64,000 bases of DNA from SYOC01 sp964441775 (GTDB taxonomy: Bacteria > Desulfobacterota > Binatia > Bin18). The notes under the pieces are model-generated. The model worked only from the letters and a program-made list of their open reading frames with translations, was not told where the DNA came from and ran no database searches. The position numbers and the translations under genes are program-made. How positions within the stretch are numbered: position 1 is the first letter of the stretch; every line of letters begins with the position of its first letter. Of the stretch, positions 26,310-34,695 are shown piece by piece. The stretch covers positions 62,001 to 126,000 of the forward strand of contig CAYTVL010000009.1 in NCBI GenBank assembly GCA_964441775.1, read 5' to 3'.

Positions 26310-27734
26310 ATGGACGCTACTCTTATTGCTCGACTACGCGACATCGTTGGTCCAGATGGAATAGTGGAGAAATCCACCGCCCTTTCAGTATACGAATGTG
26401 ACGGGTATACGCTGGAAAAGGCCATTCCAGAAATTGTCGTCTTGCCGCACTCGACCGAAGAGGTCGCGGCGGTGGTGCGGCTGCTGTACAAGGAGAAGGT
26501 TGCTTTTGTTCCGCGCGGAGCCGGCACTGGTCTCAGCGGCGGCTGCCTGCCTGTGGAAGCGCCGATCATGATTGGCACCAGCCGTCTCACGCATATCCTC
26601 GATATTGATTTGCTCAATCGCTACGTGGTGGCGGAAGCTGGAGTCGTCAATTTGTGGGTGAGCAACGCGGTGAAGAACCAAGGATTTCAGTATGCGCCGG
26701 ACCCATCCAGCCAACAGGCCTGTACGATCGGCGGCAATGTGGCGGAAAATTCCGGCGGGCCGCACACACTGAAATATGGCGTCACTACCAATCACGTCCT
26801 GGGGATGGAGATCGTTTTACCAGACGGAGAAGTCGTCACGTTGGGCGGTGCGGTCGAAGATGTCCCTGGCTACGATCTGCGCGGCATCACGATTGGGGCC
26901 GAGGGCACGTTCGGAATTGTGACAAAAGCAACCTTACGCTTGACCCGTCAGCCGCAAGCGTACCGTACTTTTCTCGCCGTCTTCGAGTCCGTGCATGAAG
27001 CCACGCAAACCGTGTCCGGCATTATTGCGGCGGGTATTGTGCCTGCGGCTTTGGAAATGATGGACACGCTCATGATTCGAGCCGTGGAAGAGGCGTTTCA
27101 TTTTGGTTTTCCCACGGATGCTGGCGCTGTGCTGATTATTGAGTTGGATGGTCTGGCTGCGGGCCTCGATCCGCAGACGGCGAAGATTATGGCCGTCTGC
27201 CAACAAAACAAAGCCCGTGAGGTGCGCGTCGCCAAAGATGACGCCGAACGCCTCGCGTTGTGGAAAAGCCGCAAGCGCGCGTTTGGCGCAGTCGGTCGCC
27301 TGGCCCCGAATTATTGTACGCAAGACGGCGTCGTGCCCCGCACCAAGGTGCCGGATATTTTGCGGGTGATCACTGGTGTGGCTGAGAAATATCAGCTTCG
27401 CATTGGCAACGTGTTTCATGCGGGCGACGGCAACATTCATCCGATTCTGATGTACGACGAGCGCAACGCGGATGAGACCTCGCGCGTGATGAAGGCCGGC
27501 CAGGAAATCCTCAAGGCCTGCGTCGATCTCGGCGGGAGTCTCACCGGCGAGCACGGTATTGGGGTCGAGAAGATGGGGCTAATGCCGCTGATCTTTAGTC
27601 CGGAAGATTTGCTGGCCATGACCCACATTCGCTCGGTGTTTAATCCTGACAATCTTTGCAACCCTCACAAGATCATTCCCATGCCGCACGGGTGTATCGA
27701 TGTACGGACGCCTAGGCGGCAAGTGGCATTGTAG
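26310..27734 (+). CDS. glcD: Glycolate oxidase subunit GlcD (FAD-linked oxidase)
   Basis: A 474-residue FAD-linked oxidase of the GlcD/LDH-D family. The PCMH FAD-binding domain shows VPRGAGTGLSGGCLPVEAP and GGNVAENSGGPHTLKYGVT, then GYDLRGITIGAEGTFGIVT. The C-terminal cap domain has VFHAGDGNIHPILMYDE, with active-site His residues, and GSLTGEHGIGVEK. It oxidises glycolate or D-lactate and passes electrons to GlcE/GlcF. Start at 26310. It is the first gene of a three-gene operon. Confidence 0.94.
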   Translation: MDATLIARLRDIVGPDGIVEKSTALSVYECDGYTLEKAIPEIVVLPHSTEEVAAVVRLLYKEKVAFVPRGAGTGLSGGCLPVEAPIMIGTSRLTHILDIDLLNRYVVAEAGVVNLWVSNAVKNQGFQYAPDPSSQQACTIGGNVAENSGGPHTLKYGVTTNHVLGMEIVLPDGEVVTLGGAVEDVPGYDLRGITIGAEGTFGIVTKATLRLTRQPQAYRTFLAVFESVHEATQTVSGIIAAGIVPAALEMMDTLMIRAVEEAFHFGFPTDAGAVLIIELDGLAAGLDPQTAKIMAVCQQNKAREVRVAKDDAERLALWKSRKRAFGAVGRLAPNYCTQDGVVPRTKVPDILRVITGVAEKYQLRIGNVFHAGDGNIHPILMYDERNADETSRVMKAGQEILKACVDLGGSLTGEHGIGVEKMGLMPLIFSPEDLLAMTHIRSVFNPDNLCNPHKIIPMPHGCIDVRTPRRQVAL

Positions 27735-27788
27735 GAAGGGGTTGGGGGAAGGGATTGGGGATTGGTGAGAAGAGAGAACGAGACGCGG

Positions 27789-29120
27789 ATGACAGAACTT
27801 TCCCAAGCTGAAGAAGAAAGAAGCACAGCTAGCGCGACTGAGGACCAGAAACGATTCACCATTGACGGGCGCGAGCCCCAAGAGGTACTGTTTCCGGAAA
27901 CCATTGAGCAGGCTGCGGATATGCTGCGGCTTGCCAACGAACAGCAACGTACGGTCGCCCCCGTAGGACTCGGCGCGTTTTTACACATTGGTGGCCTTCC
28001 CCGCAAATATGACCTCGCGCTCTCGCTGCAACGCGTGCAGCGGATCGTCGATTACCAACCCACCGATATGACTGTGACCATAGAAGCGGGGCTCGCTCTT
28101 GCTCAGCTGCAACGTGTGCTCGGAGAACATGGGCAGTGGCTCTCGATCGATCCGCCACAAGCGGAACGGGCCACGATTGGCGGGATTATCGCCGCCAATT
28201 TGAGTGGCCCGGCTCGTCTCTCTCAAGGCACGATTCGTGACTCGTTGATCGGGCTCAAAGCCGTGCGCACCGATGGCTCCGTAATCAAGGGTGGTGGACG
28301 GGTTGTCAAAAATGTCGCCGGTTATGATATTCCCAAACTGTTCTGTGGTTCGTTTGGAACACTCGGGGTCATTGTCGAAGCCACGTTTAAAGTGCGACCA
28401 CGGCCGGAAGTGCAAGAGGTGCTCGCTTTGTCGTTTCCCACGGCTGCCTCTGCCATGGATCTAGCCCTTCGTATCTCAGGGTCGGAGTTGCAGCCGTTCT
28501 TCCTGGAACTCACGAACGTGTCTCCATTGAAAGAGAGTTCTCAGCAGGCTGCGTACTTTCTGATCATCGGCTTTGCCGGCATTGCAGAAGAGGTCGCCTA
28601 TCAGGGTGCGCGGGTGCGTGCACTGGCGGGTACGGATGTCATTCTTGCCAACGGGTGGAAAAATGGGGACGCTGCTGCGCTCGTGCAGACCCTGCAAAAC
28701 TTTCCCGCCAAAGACACGCAAGATGTGTTGGGTGCGTTGGATGCGCTGACGCTGCGGTGCAAAGCGAGTCTGTTGCCCGACAAGGTAGCGCTCTTTTGTA
28801 AAGAAGTTGAAACCGAGACAGCCGCGCGCGGCTTCGCCGTGCAACTGCTTGCACATGCGGGAAACGGCATTGTGTTCACCCGCTTCATACACGCTGATGA
28901 GGCCTCTGCAGACAAGATTCCTGCTTTCGTGGACTGGCTCCGCATTGTGGCGAAAAGACTGCAAGGCTATGTCGTGATCGAGGATATCGATCCCAGCTTG
29001 AAGGAACGCGTGGATGTGTGGGGGCATGTCGGTGGTGCGCTCCCGCTGATGAAGCGCTTAAAAGAAACGTTTGATCCCAATGGCATTCTCAACCCTGGCC
29101 GTTTTGTCGGAGGGCTCTAA
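27789..29120 (+). CDS. glcE: Glycolate oxidase subunit GlcE-like (FAD-binding)
   Basis: About 443 residues from the ATG at 27789, preferred over 27762 because the added residues are unlike the family. The PCMH-type FAD domain includes VAPVGLGAFLHIGGLPRKYD, ATIGGIIAANLSGPARLSQG, GGRVVKNVAGYDIPKLFCGS and FGTLGVIVEATFKVRP. The C-terminal FDPNGILNPGRFVGGL is the usual ending. It partners with GlcD. The gene follows glcD after 54 bp and precedes glcF, matching the order in the E. coli glc operon. Somewhat longer than the typical 350-residue E. coli GlcE. Confidence 0.88.
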   Translation: MTELSQAEEERSTASATEDQKRFTIDGREPQEVLFPETIEQAADMLRLANEQQRTVAPVGLGAFLHIGGLPRKYDLALSLQRVQRIVDYQPTDMTVTIEAGLALAQLQRVLGEHGQWLSIDPPQAERATIGGIIAANLSGPARLSQGTIRDSLIGLKAVRTDGSVIKGGGRVVKNVAGYDIPKLFCGSFGTLGVIVEATFKVRPRPEVQEVLALSFPTAASAMDLALRISGSELQPFFLELTNVSPLKESSQQAAYFLIIGFAGIAEEVAYQGARVRALAGTDVILANGWKNGDAAALVQTLQNFPAKDTQDVLGALDALTLRCKASLLPDKVALFCKEVETETAARGFAVQLLAHAGNGIVFTRFIHADEASADKIPAFVDWLRIVAKRLQGYVVIEDIDPSLKERVDVWGHVGGALPLMKRLKETFDPNGILNPGRFVGGL

Positions 29121-29155
29121 GCCCCCTAACGAGTCCTCTTGGGACGATCATTATT

Positions 29156-30427
29156 ATGGCGAATACCCAAGTCAACTTTGTCGACCACGAGAAATTTTTT
29201 GATTGTGTCCACTGCGGGCTCTGTCTCTCCTTTTGCCCCACGTACGTCGAATTAGGGACGGAGATGGACTCGCCGCGCGGGCGCATCGCGACCATGCGGG
29301 CGTTGCAAGAGGGACGGTTTCCCCTTGACGTCGAGGTCGTTCGCCACTTAGACCTGTGCTTGGGCTGTCGCGCCTGCGAAACCGCCTGCCCTTCTGGCGT
29401 GCATTACGGCGAATTAATCGAAGGAGTGAGACCGTACATTGAGGAACACTACCAGCGTCCAGCGCTGGAACGCTTCAAACGGCAGGCGATCAATAAAATG
29501 TTCCCCAACCCGCTCGGGACACGCTTGTTAGCGTTGCTTTTGAAAATCGGCTCGGCACTCAAGCTCGGCCAGCTTGCGCGGTGGCAAAAACTTCCCGAGC
29601 AGTTGCGCTATTGGTTCGGCCTCTTACCTGAACCTGGAAGTGTTACGTCAACGACGTTATTGGAGCGCTATCCCGCTATTGGCGAAAAACGGTACACCGT
29701 GGCGCTCTTATCTGGATGCGTCATGCCGGCAGTCTTTGGCGCGACGAACGAAGCGACGGTTAAGGTGTTGCGCCACAATGGCTGCGAGGTGCTCGTTCCG
29801 CGCGCGCAAAGCTGCTGCGGCGCGTTGCTGTTACACAATGGCGACAAGAAGAACGCGCTCGCTCTCGTGCGTAACAATGTGGACGTGTTCAGTCGGGTGG
29901 AACTCGACGCGCTCATTATCAACGCCGCCGGCTGCGGCGCCATGATGAAGGAATATGGCGAACTATGTAAAGACGATCCCGTGTATCATGAGAAAGCCGA
30001 GCGGCTCGCGGCAAAAATGAAGGATGTCACCGAGTTTCTGGGAAGTATTTCGCTGAAGCCGCCGACACGAGAAGTGCGGGCGAAGGTGACGTACCATGAT
30101 GCTTGCCACCTAGCGCATGGCCAGAACGTCCGCGAGCAGCCGCGCGCGTTGCTCCGGGCCATTCCTGGTCTGCAAGTGGTGGAATTGAATGAGTCGGATT
30201 GGTGTTGTGGCAGCGCCGGGACTTACAATCTCACCGAACCGGAGATGGCGCACCGCCTCTTGAATCGGAAACTTGGCAACATTGCCGCCACTACCGCTGA
30301 CCTGGTGGTGGCGGGAAACCCGGGCTGCTTGATGCAAATCCGCGCAGGTCTTCAGCAGAGCGGGGCGTCGACCAAAGCGATGCACACGGTGGATTTGCTC
30401 GCCGAAGCGTACGAAGAACATGTGTGA
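29156..30427 (+). CDS. glcF: Glycolate oxidase iron-sulfur subunit GlcF
   Basis: A 423-residue protein with two 4Fe-4S motifs near the N-terminus, CVHCGLCLSFCPTY (about 16-29) and CLGCRACETACPSG (about 67-80). It also has two CCG domains: SCCGALLLHNGD (about 220) and DWCCGSAGTYNL (about 350), with NPGCLMQIRAG near the end. It transfers electrons from the GlcD/GlcE flavins to the membrane chain. Preceded by glcE with 35 bp between. The 156-bp gap to the convergent amidohydrolase holds only a hairpin. Confidence 0.94.
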   Translation: MANTQVNFVDHEKFFDCVHCGLCLSFCPTYVELGTEMDSPRGRIATMRALQEGRFPLDVEVVRHLDLCLGCRACETACPSGVHYGELIEGVRPYIEEHYQRPALERFKRQAINKMFPNPLGTRLLALLLKIGSALKLGQLARWQKLPEQLRYWFGLLPEPGSVTSTTLLERYPAIGEKRYTVALLSGCVMPAVFGATNEATVKVLRHNGCEVLVPRAQSCCGALLLHNGDKKNALALVRNNVDVFSRVELDALIINAAGCGAMMKEYGELCKDDPVYHEKAERLAAKMKDVTEFLGSISLKPPTREVRAKVTYHDACHLAHGQNVREQPRALLRAIPGLQVVELNESDWCCGSAGTYNLTEPEMAHRLLNRKLGNIAATTADLVVAGNPGCLMQIRAGLQQSGASTKAMHTVDLLAEAYEEHV

Positions 30428-30534
30428 AACGTGCTCCTGAAAACCCTCACATAACAAGGACAATGGCCCACATGCACATTAGACACGTAGAATCAGCCAT
30501 GCGAGGACTCTCGCCGTCAAATTGTGCAGAGAGA

Positions 30535-30570
30535 GCCGAGAGGGGCATGGCTTTCTGTATCCCTCTCGGC
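30535..30570. other. Ten-base-pair hairpin between glcF and amidohydrolase
   Basis: GCCGAGAGGG (30535-30544) pairs with CCCTCTCGGC (30561-30570) around a 16-base loop. It lies between two convergent genes, but no run of T follows on either strand, so it may be a rho-independent-like pause, an RNA-stability element or a degenerate terminator. Confidence 0.5.
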
Positions 30571-30583
30571 AAGAGAGGGAGAG

Positions 30584-31720
30584 TTATTCCATCCGATAGA
30601 GTCGCTTGGCGTTGTCAAACACAATCTTCTGCGTGACCTCGGCTGGGACTTTGGCGAAATCTTTCTTGATGACTTCAAGAGAGTGTGGCCAGGTTGAATC
30701 GGTATGGGGGAAGTCTGAGGCCCACATATAATTATCCGCGCCGAAGAAATCCCACGTAGACGGGCCGATCGGATCATCTTGAAACGTAGCGTAAAGGTTC
30801 CGTTTTATATATTCGCTCGGCGGCATGGGAAGCGGTTGCTTGTTAAAGAAGCGGAATTTTTCCCACGCGTGGTCTGCACGATAGATGAAATGTGGCAACC
30901 AGCCGGTGTCATTTTCGGCGGACACGATGATCAATTTAGGAAAACGCTCGAGCACGCCGCCAAACAGGATGTCGATGATCGATTGCTGCACCTCATGGAT
31001 TAAACGCATGTAGCCGGCTTCCGTGCCGCTGCGCCGCTCCCGCCGAGGTTTACTTTCTCCGGTCTCGGAGGCTTTTTTCTCTTGGTTGCCCTTTTTGCTG
31101 GTGACGACATGCAAGCTCACTGGCATCTGCAGGTCTTGCGCCGCCGCCCAGAATGGATCATATTCTGAGCCGCTGTAGGGACGTTCCCGCGGGGGCGAGC
31201 CCCACACCATCACCCCGCGCATTCCCATCTTTGCGCACCGTTCGAGTTCTTTCACTCCGGCTTGAACGTCTTCGAGGGAAATCAGCGCGATGCCGAACAA
31301 CCGTTTCGGGTTATGGCTGCAAAACTCGGCAACCCAATCATTGTAGGACCCGAAGCACGCTTGCTGGAATCCGGCGTCGTCAAGGCCAAACAGCGACATG
31401 CCGAGCGTGGTGTACAGCACCTCAGCTTCCACCCCGTCAATGTCTTGATCTTTGATCCGCTCTGCTGGGTCCCAGCCGCTGGGGCGCGCGCCTTCGTACC
31501 CTTTCTCCCAGGCCTTGGGAAGGTCTTCTGGCCGGTTGCCTGCGGCGAATCCGCCGGCGACCGGAAAGGGTCTAATCCCGTCAACGACAAAGAAATACCC
31601 CTTCTTCCCTTCGTAGCCTTGGATGACCTGCGGGGCGCGGTCTCTATATTTTTTGTCAAGCCGTTCTCGCCATAAATCTGGCGGTTCCATCATGTGAGAA
31701 TCTGCCGAAATGACGCGCAT
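30584..31720 (-). CDS. Amidohydrolase-2 family metal-dependent hydrolase
   Basis: A 378-residue protein from the ATG at 31720 (MRVISADSHMMEPPDLWRER). The DSH motif replaces the usual HxH metal site, as in many members of this TIM-barrel family. Other family parts are GVEAEVLYTTLGMSLFGL, PVSLHVVTSKKGN with a metal His, and WASDFPHTDSTWPHSLEVI near the C-terminus. Related proteins decarboxylate or hydrolyse aromatic compounds, often on plant or pollutant routes. Substrate unknown. The 177-bp gap to the next gene holds a possible divergent promoter region only. Confidence 0.85.
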   Translation of the reverse strand: MRVISADSHMMEPPDLWRERLDKKYRDRAPQVIQGYEGKKGYFFVVDGIRPFPVAGGFAAGNRPEDLPKAWEKGYEGARPSGWDPAERIKDQDIDGVEAEVLYTTLGMSLFGLDDAGFQQACFGSYNDWVAEFCSHNPKRLFGIALISLEDVQAGVKELERCAKMGMRGVMVWGSPPRERPYSGSEYDPFWAAAQDLQMPVSLHVVTSKKGNQEKKASETGESKPRRERRSGTEAGYMRLIHEVQQSIIDILFGGVLERFPKLIIVSAENDTGWLPHFIYRADHAWEKFRFFNKQPLPMPPSEYIKRNLYATFQDDPIGPSTWDFFGADNYMWASDFPHTDSTWPHSLEVIKKDFAKVPAEVTQKIVFDNAKRLYRME

Positions 31721-31897
31721 GCTTATTCCTCCTTGCAAATTTGAGAAAGGCGATCTCGATGTTGCTTGTGTGGCAATGTTATGGACTCGTTCTTCGGATT
31801 GTCAAGTTGTGTCTCCTTAATTGTGCTTGACAAAGAAGGAACAAGTAAGTAGAGGATGGGAGCCGTTACCCACAAAAATTTTACGTAAGGAGGATCT

Positions 31898-32725
31898 ATG
31901 AACCTGAACGGCAAACCTCTCCCTCTTCTCTCCCGCGTTGGAGCCTCGCTCTTGGCGGCATCATCCGCATTGGTGCTGACCGCAAGCATCACTTTCGCTG
32001 ACCCGAATTCGGATGCTTGCAAAGACTTGCCGACGTATGCGCAACTGAAAACTGCTCTTCAAGCTGTCGTTGCTGGAGGTAACAACGGGGGGTTGGGAAA
32101 TGATATGTGGGCGACTGTGGTTAACAGAGACGGTATTGTCTGCGCCGTTGCTGCCACGGGAGCCGATAGAGGCGATCAATGGCCTGGTAGTCGAGTGATT
32201 TCAGCGCAAAAGGCGAATACGGCCAACGCGTTCAGTCGTCCAAATGGAGTGATTGGGTTTGCGGGAGCATTATCCACTGCCAACCTCTATACTGCAGTGC
32301 AGCCCGGAGGCAGTCTGTTCGGTTTACAATTTAGCAATCCGGTCGATACAGGAGTGGCCTACGGCGGCAATGCTAAGAATTACGGAAAACCTAATGATCC
32401 GATGGTGGGTGGAAAAATTGGCGGTGTGAATGTCTTCGGCGGCGGCCTAGCATTGTATACTCCGGCTGGCAATCTCGTCGGCGGCCTCGGCGTGAGCGGC
32501 GACACTTCTTGCTCAGATCATATTATCGCTTGGAAAGTCCGTCATGCGATTAATTTTGACAATGTTCCTCCCGGCGTCAGCGCCACAGGTGATGACAACA
32601 TCATCTTTCCTCCAGCGGTAGGACTCCAAGCCGCATTCGTTCATCCAGACTGCTCTCCCGTGGGCAGTCCGGTCGGAATCGCAAACGGTCTGCCTGTGAA
32701 CTTTCCAATAGGCCCCAATCCTTAG
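31898..32725 (+). CDS. Secreted GlcG/HbpS-like (DUF336) protein
   Basis: A 275-residue protein with a signal peptide (LLAASSALVLTASITFA followed by D). The middle resembles the GlcG/HbpS family: YAQLKTALQAVVAGGNNGGL, WATVVNRDGIVCAVAATGAD, ISAQKANTANAFSRPNG and GGLALYTPAGNLVGGLGVSG. Members of this family bind haem or small redox ligands; E. coli GlcG belongs to the glycolate operon. Cysteines such as DACKDL and HPDCSP could form a disulfide. It carries GGAGGATCT before the ATG and a terminator after it. Not directly linked to glcDEF, which lies on the other side of the amidohydrolase. Confidence 0.72.
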   Translation: MNLNGKPLPLLSRVGASLLAASSALVLTASITFADPNSDACKDLPTYAQLKTALQAVVAGGNNGGLGNDMWATVVNRDGIVCAVAATGADRGDQWPGSRVISAQKANTANAFSRPNGVIGFAGALSTANLYTAVQPGGSLFGLQFSNPVDTGVAYGGNAKNYGKPNDPMVGGKIGGVNVFGGGLALYTPAGNLVGGLGVSGDTSCSDHIIAWKVRHAINFDNVPPGVSATGDDNIIFPPAVGLQAAFVHPDCSPVGSPVGIANGLPVNFPIGPNP

Positions 32726-32730
32726 TGGAT

Positions 32731-32772
32731 AAAAAGGACAGCGGAAGCAAACACCTTTTCGCTGCCCTTTTT
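32731..32772. terminator. Bidirectional terminator between DUF336 gene and UGSC operon
   Basis: AAAAAGG, mismatch, CAGCG (32731-32743) pairs with CGCTG, mismatch, CCTTTTT (32760-32772). A and T runs at the two ends let it act for both the + strand DUF336 gene and the convergent UGSC operon. Confidence 0.78.
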
Positions 32773-32812
32773 CAAAGGATCTGAGGTGAGGGCAAAAAAC
32801 GCTCAACGGTTC

Positions 32813-33361
32813 CTACGACGCGGCGGCCTGTAGCTCTTCTGCTACTAATTTCTTTACCACAGCATCAATAATCGCATCGGCGCGCGACCAGACTTCTTCT
32901 TTGGTCAACGGCACGATCGGATGGGGAACCGTAATGACTTCGTACTGAGGAAAGCCGAGGTTCTTGCACTGAACACGAGCGGCGGCGACGAACTCGGTCG
33001 TCGAGATATTGGCGGTAGGGATTCCGTTCTCTTCAAAATACGTTACATCGTGCGAACTGCACGAAATGCAGGACCCTCACGAGCTGACCGCTTCGACCAC
33101 GCCATGACAGCGAGAGAGAATATCTTTCCGCACTTCCGGTTTTGCCATACGGGTCGGTGATGGTTTGGCGTGACGCACCACCGTGGCGACGCCGTACCGG
33201 TCTTTCAGCAAGGTCTCCATGCGGTCGAGAAACACTTTGCTGTTGGGAAAGCCGATATCGAGAAGCGCGATCGTTTTGTCTCGCAGGCTCGAAAGTCTCG
33301 GAGCCAGGGATTTTTGCGCTTTGCCGCCGTAACCAATGGGGTTAAGCAGTTCTTCCGTCAT
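32813..33361 (-). CDS. UGSC-motif selenoprotein (in-frame UGA)
   Basis: Reading the TGA at 33077-33079 as selenocysteine gives a 182-residue protein. The first 94 residues (MTEELLNPIGYGGKAQKSLA) contain DKTIALLDIGFPNSKVFLDR, then RCHGVVEAVSS and U95-G-S-C, exactly the motif that names the UGSC selenoprotein family seen earlier in marine metagenomes. The frame continues (ISCSSHDVTYFEENGIPTAN, then FPQYEVVTVPHPIVPLTKEE) to a TAG at 32813-32815 with no further stop. Conventional calling would end at residue 94 and lose the active site. The USxC-type chemistry suggests a redox role with the adjacent Cys. It follows the partner gene by 17 bp. Confidence 0.87.
33048..33079 (-). promoter_or_regulatory. 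Putative bacterial SECIS hairpin after UGSC UGA
   Basis: Twelve bases after the UGA, UCGUGC (33059-33064) pairs perfectly with GCACGA (33048-33053) around the loop AGUUC. Loop distance from UGA is 18 nt and G is the second loop base, matching bacterial SECIS rules and the peroxiredoxin hairpin in this window. Folded by eye. Confidence 0.7.
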
Positions 33362-33378
33362 ACGTATCCCTCCTTTAC

Positions 33379-34461
33379 TTAATCAAAATTAATTTTCTTG
33401 GTAACCGGCGTGCTGCCGAGGTCGTCCGCCACCCAACCAGGAATGGCGACAGAGAAACGGCCGGCAGTGCCGCCCGCGACAACAACTAAAAGAGAATCCG
33501 GAGAACGAAACTTCCGCACATACCCATCCACTACGAACCCGCTCTTCTCGAACGAGCCCAGTAACGCCGCGCCAAATCCTTCGCCACTATCTTTGCCGGG
33601 CTTCAGATCGTCAAGCGATTTTTTCACCGAGTCATAAAGAAATTGTCGCACATCTTTACGCGACCAGCCATCTGCGGCAATCGTCTGGGCGTGCTCCGGA
33701 CTCAACACCAAGACGGTGTCGCCAAACAACGGGTAGTTTTTGAAGTTCCATAAGCCATTGCCCATAGTAATGCCGATGGACGACACGAGTTGTTCAGCGC
33801 TCCGACTCTGAAAGTCACTAATCTGCTGCGGCGATCCGCCAGCGAAGAGGGTGATGGCGGAGTCCTCCTCACTAAATCCACGCTCGACATGGAACGGCTC
33901 CCACGGCGATTCTTCTTCATTCTCCGCAATGACGGCGCTGTACTGTCCAGGTTGACCCATGGTTGCTTTTGTCAATTCGTGCGGGCGAGCGCCACCGATG
34001 TTCATGATCGCAAGCCGTAAAGCGCGCCCTATAGTCGCATTGGCGCGGAACCCGTGCCCTAGGGCGTTGTGGCCGCAGTTCAGCCCGACGTGGAGCCGTA
34101 CTGGACCGTTGATAATCGCCCAAGGCGCCGCTGAGAACAGCGTAACGTTCAGCCCGTGCGCGCAGAGCCGTTCGTCGCATAGCCCTTCAACGCCAGCCAG
34201 CACGACCGGAAAGTATTCCGGCTTGCAGCCCGCCATTACTGCGTTGATGGCGACTTTTTCGACCGTTGCTTCTCCATAACACGGACCTATCATCCCCAAC
34301 AGTTCGTCGCGCGTACGGTCCGCAGCGCCAGCGAGCATACGCTCCACACGCGCCCGCGTGGGCGGGACGACCGGAAAGCCATCCGTGACTCCCTGTTCGT
34401 ACAGTTGTTCAATTGGATCGTCTATGAGAACTGAATCAGTTGTAGAATGCACCGTTGTCAC
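33379..34461 (-). CDS. UGSC-operon partner protein, function unknown
   Basis: A 360-residue protein with a GTG start and a strong Shine-Dalgarno (GGAGGGG). No catalytic family recognised. Visible features are conserved-looking Cys positions in MIGPCYGEATVEKVAINAVM, GLCDERLCAHG and GLNCGHNALGHGFRANATIG, plus the run PWAIINGPVRLHVG. No signal or membrane segment. It sits 17 bp ahead of the UGSC selenoprotein in the same operon, so the two are likely partners; the Cys-rich mid region might be the redox or ligand partner of the selenoprotein (inference). Confidence 0.6.
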   Translation of the reverse strand: MTTVHSTTDSVLIDDPIEQLYEQGVTDGFPVVPPTRARVERMLAGAADRTRDELLGMIGPCYGEATVEKVAINAVMAGCKPEYFPVVLAGVEGLCDERLCAHGLNVTLFSAAPWAIINGPVRLHVGLNCGHNALGHGFRANATIGRALRLAIMNIGGARPHELTKATMGQPGQYSAVIAENEEESPWEPFHVERGFSEEDSAITLFAGGSPQQISDFQSRSAEQLVSSIGITMGNGLWNFKNYPLFGDTVLVLSPEHAQTIAADGWSRKDVRQFLYDSVKKSLDDLKPGKDSGEGFGAALLGSFEKSGFVVDGYVRKFRSPDSLLVVVAGGTAGRFSVAIPGWVADDLGSTPVTKKINFD

Positions 34462-34489
34462 GTGTTCCCCTCCGTTCGGTGTCTTTCCC

Positions 34490-34518
34490 GATATAGGCTG
34501 TTATCGAGACAATTGCAA
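34490..34518 (-). promoter_or_regulatory. Candidate sigma-70 promoter for UGSC operon
   Basis: On the minus strand TTGCAA (34513-34518) and TATATC (34490-34495) are separated by 17 bp. Both match the consensus at four of six positions. It lies about 30 bp upstream of the GTG start. Pattern-based only. Confidence 0.35.
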
Positions 34519-34695
34519 GGATTTGAGGACTTCTATAGATTTCGCAAAGTTCGTAAGATTAGACATCATGCAGTTTTGGTGGATGTCCCCTCCCGCGCAG
34601 ATGAAGGTGAAAAGCTGTCTCACCCTTGACATTTTTAGCCTTGGCTGGCAGGGTGGGTGGCTGTCTGAGTGAGGAAAGGACGGAAGGGAAGACGG

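Noticed and set aside
26934..27554. Minus-strand 206-residue ORF within glcD
   Set aside because: Shadow frame; glcD has full motif support on the other strand.
34626..34654. TTGACA upstream of the M23 gene as its promoter
   Set aside because: The -35 is perfect but the matching -10 position (CAGGGT) is poor; not listed as a feature.
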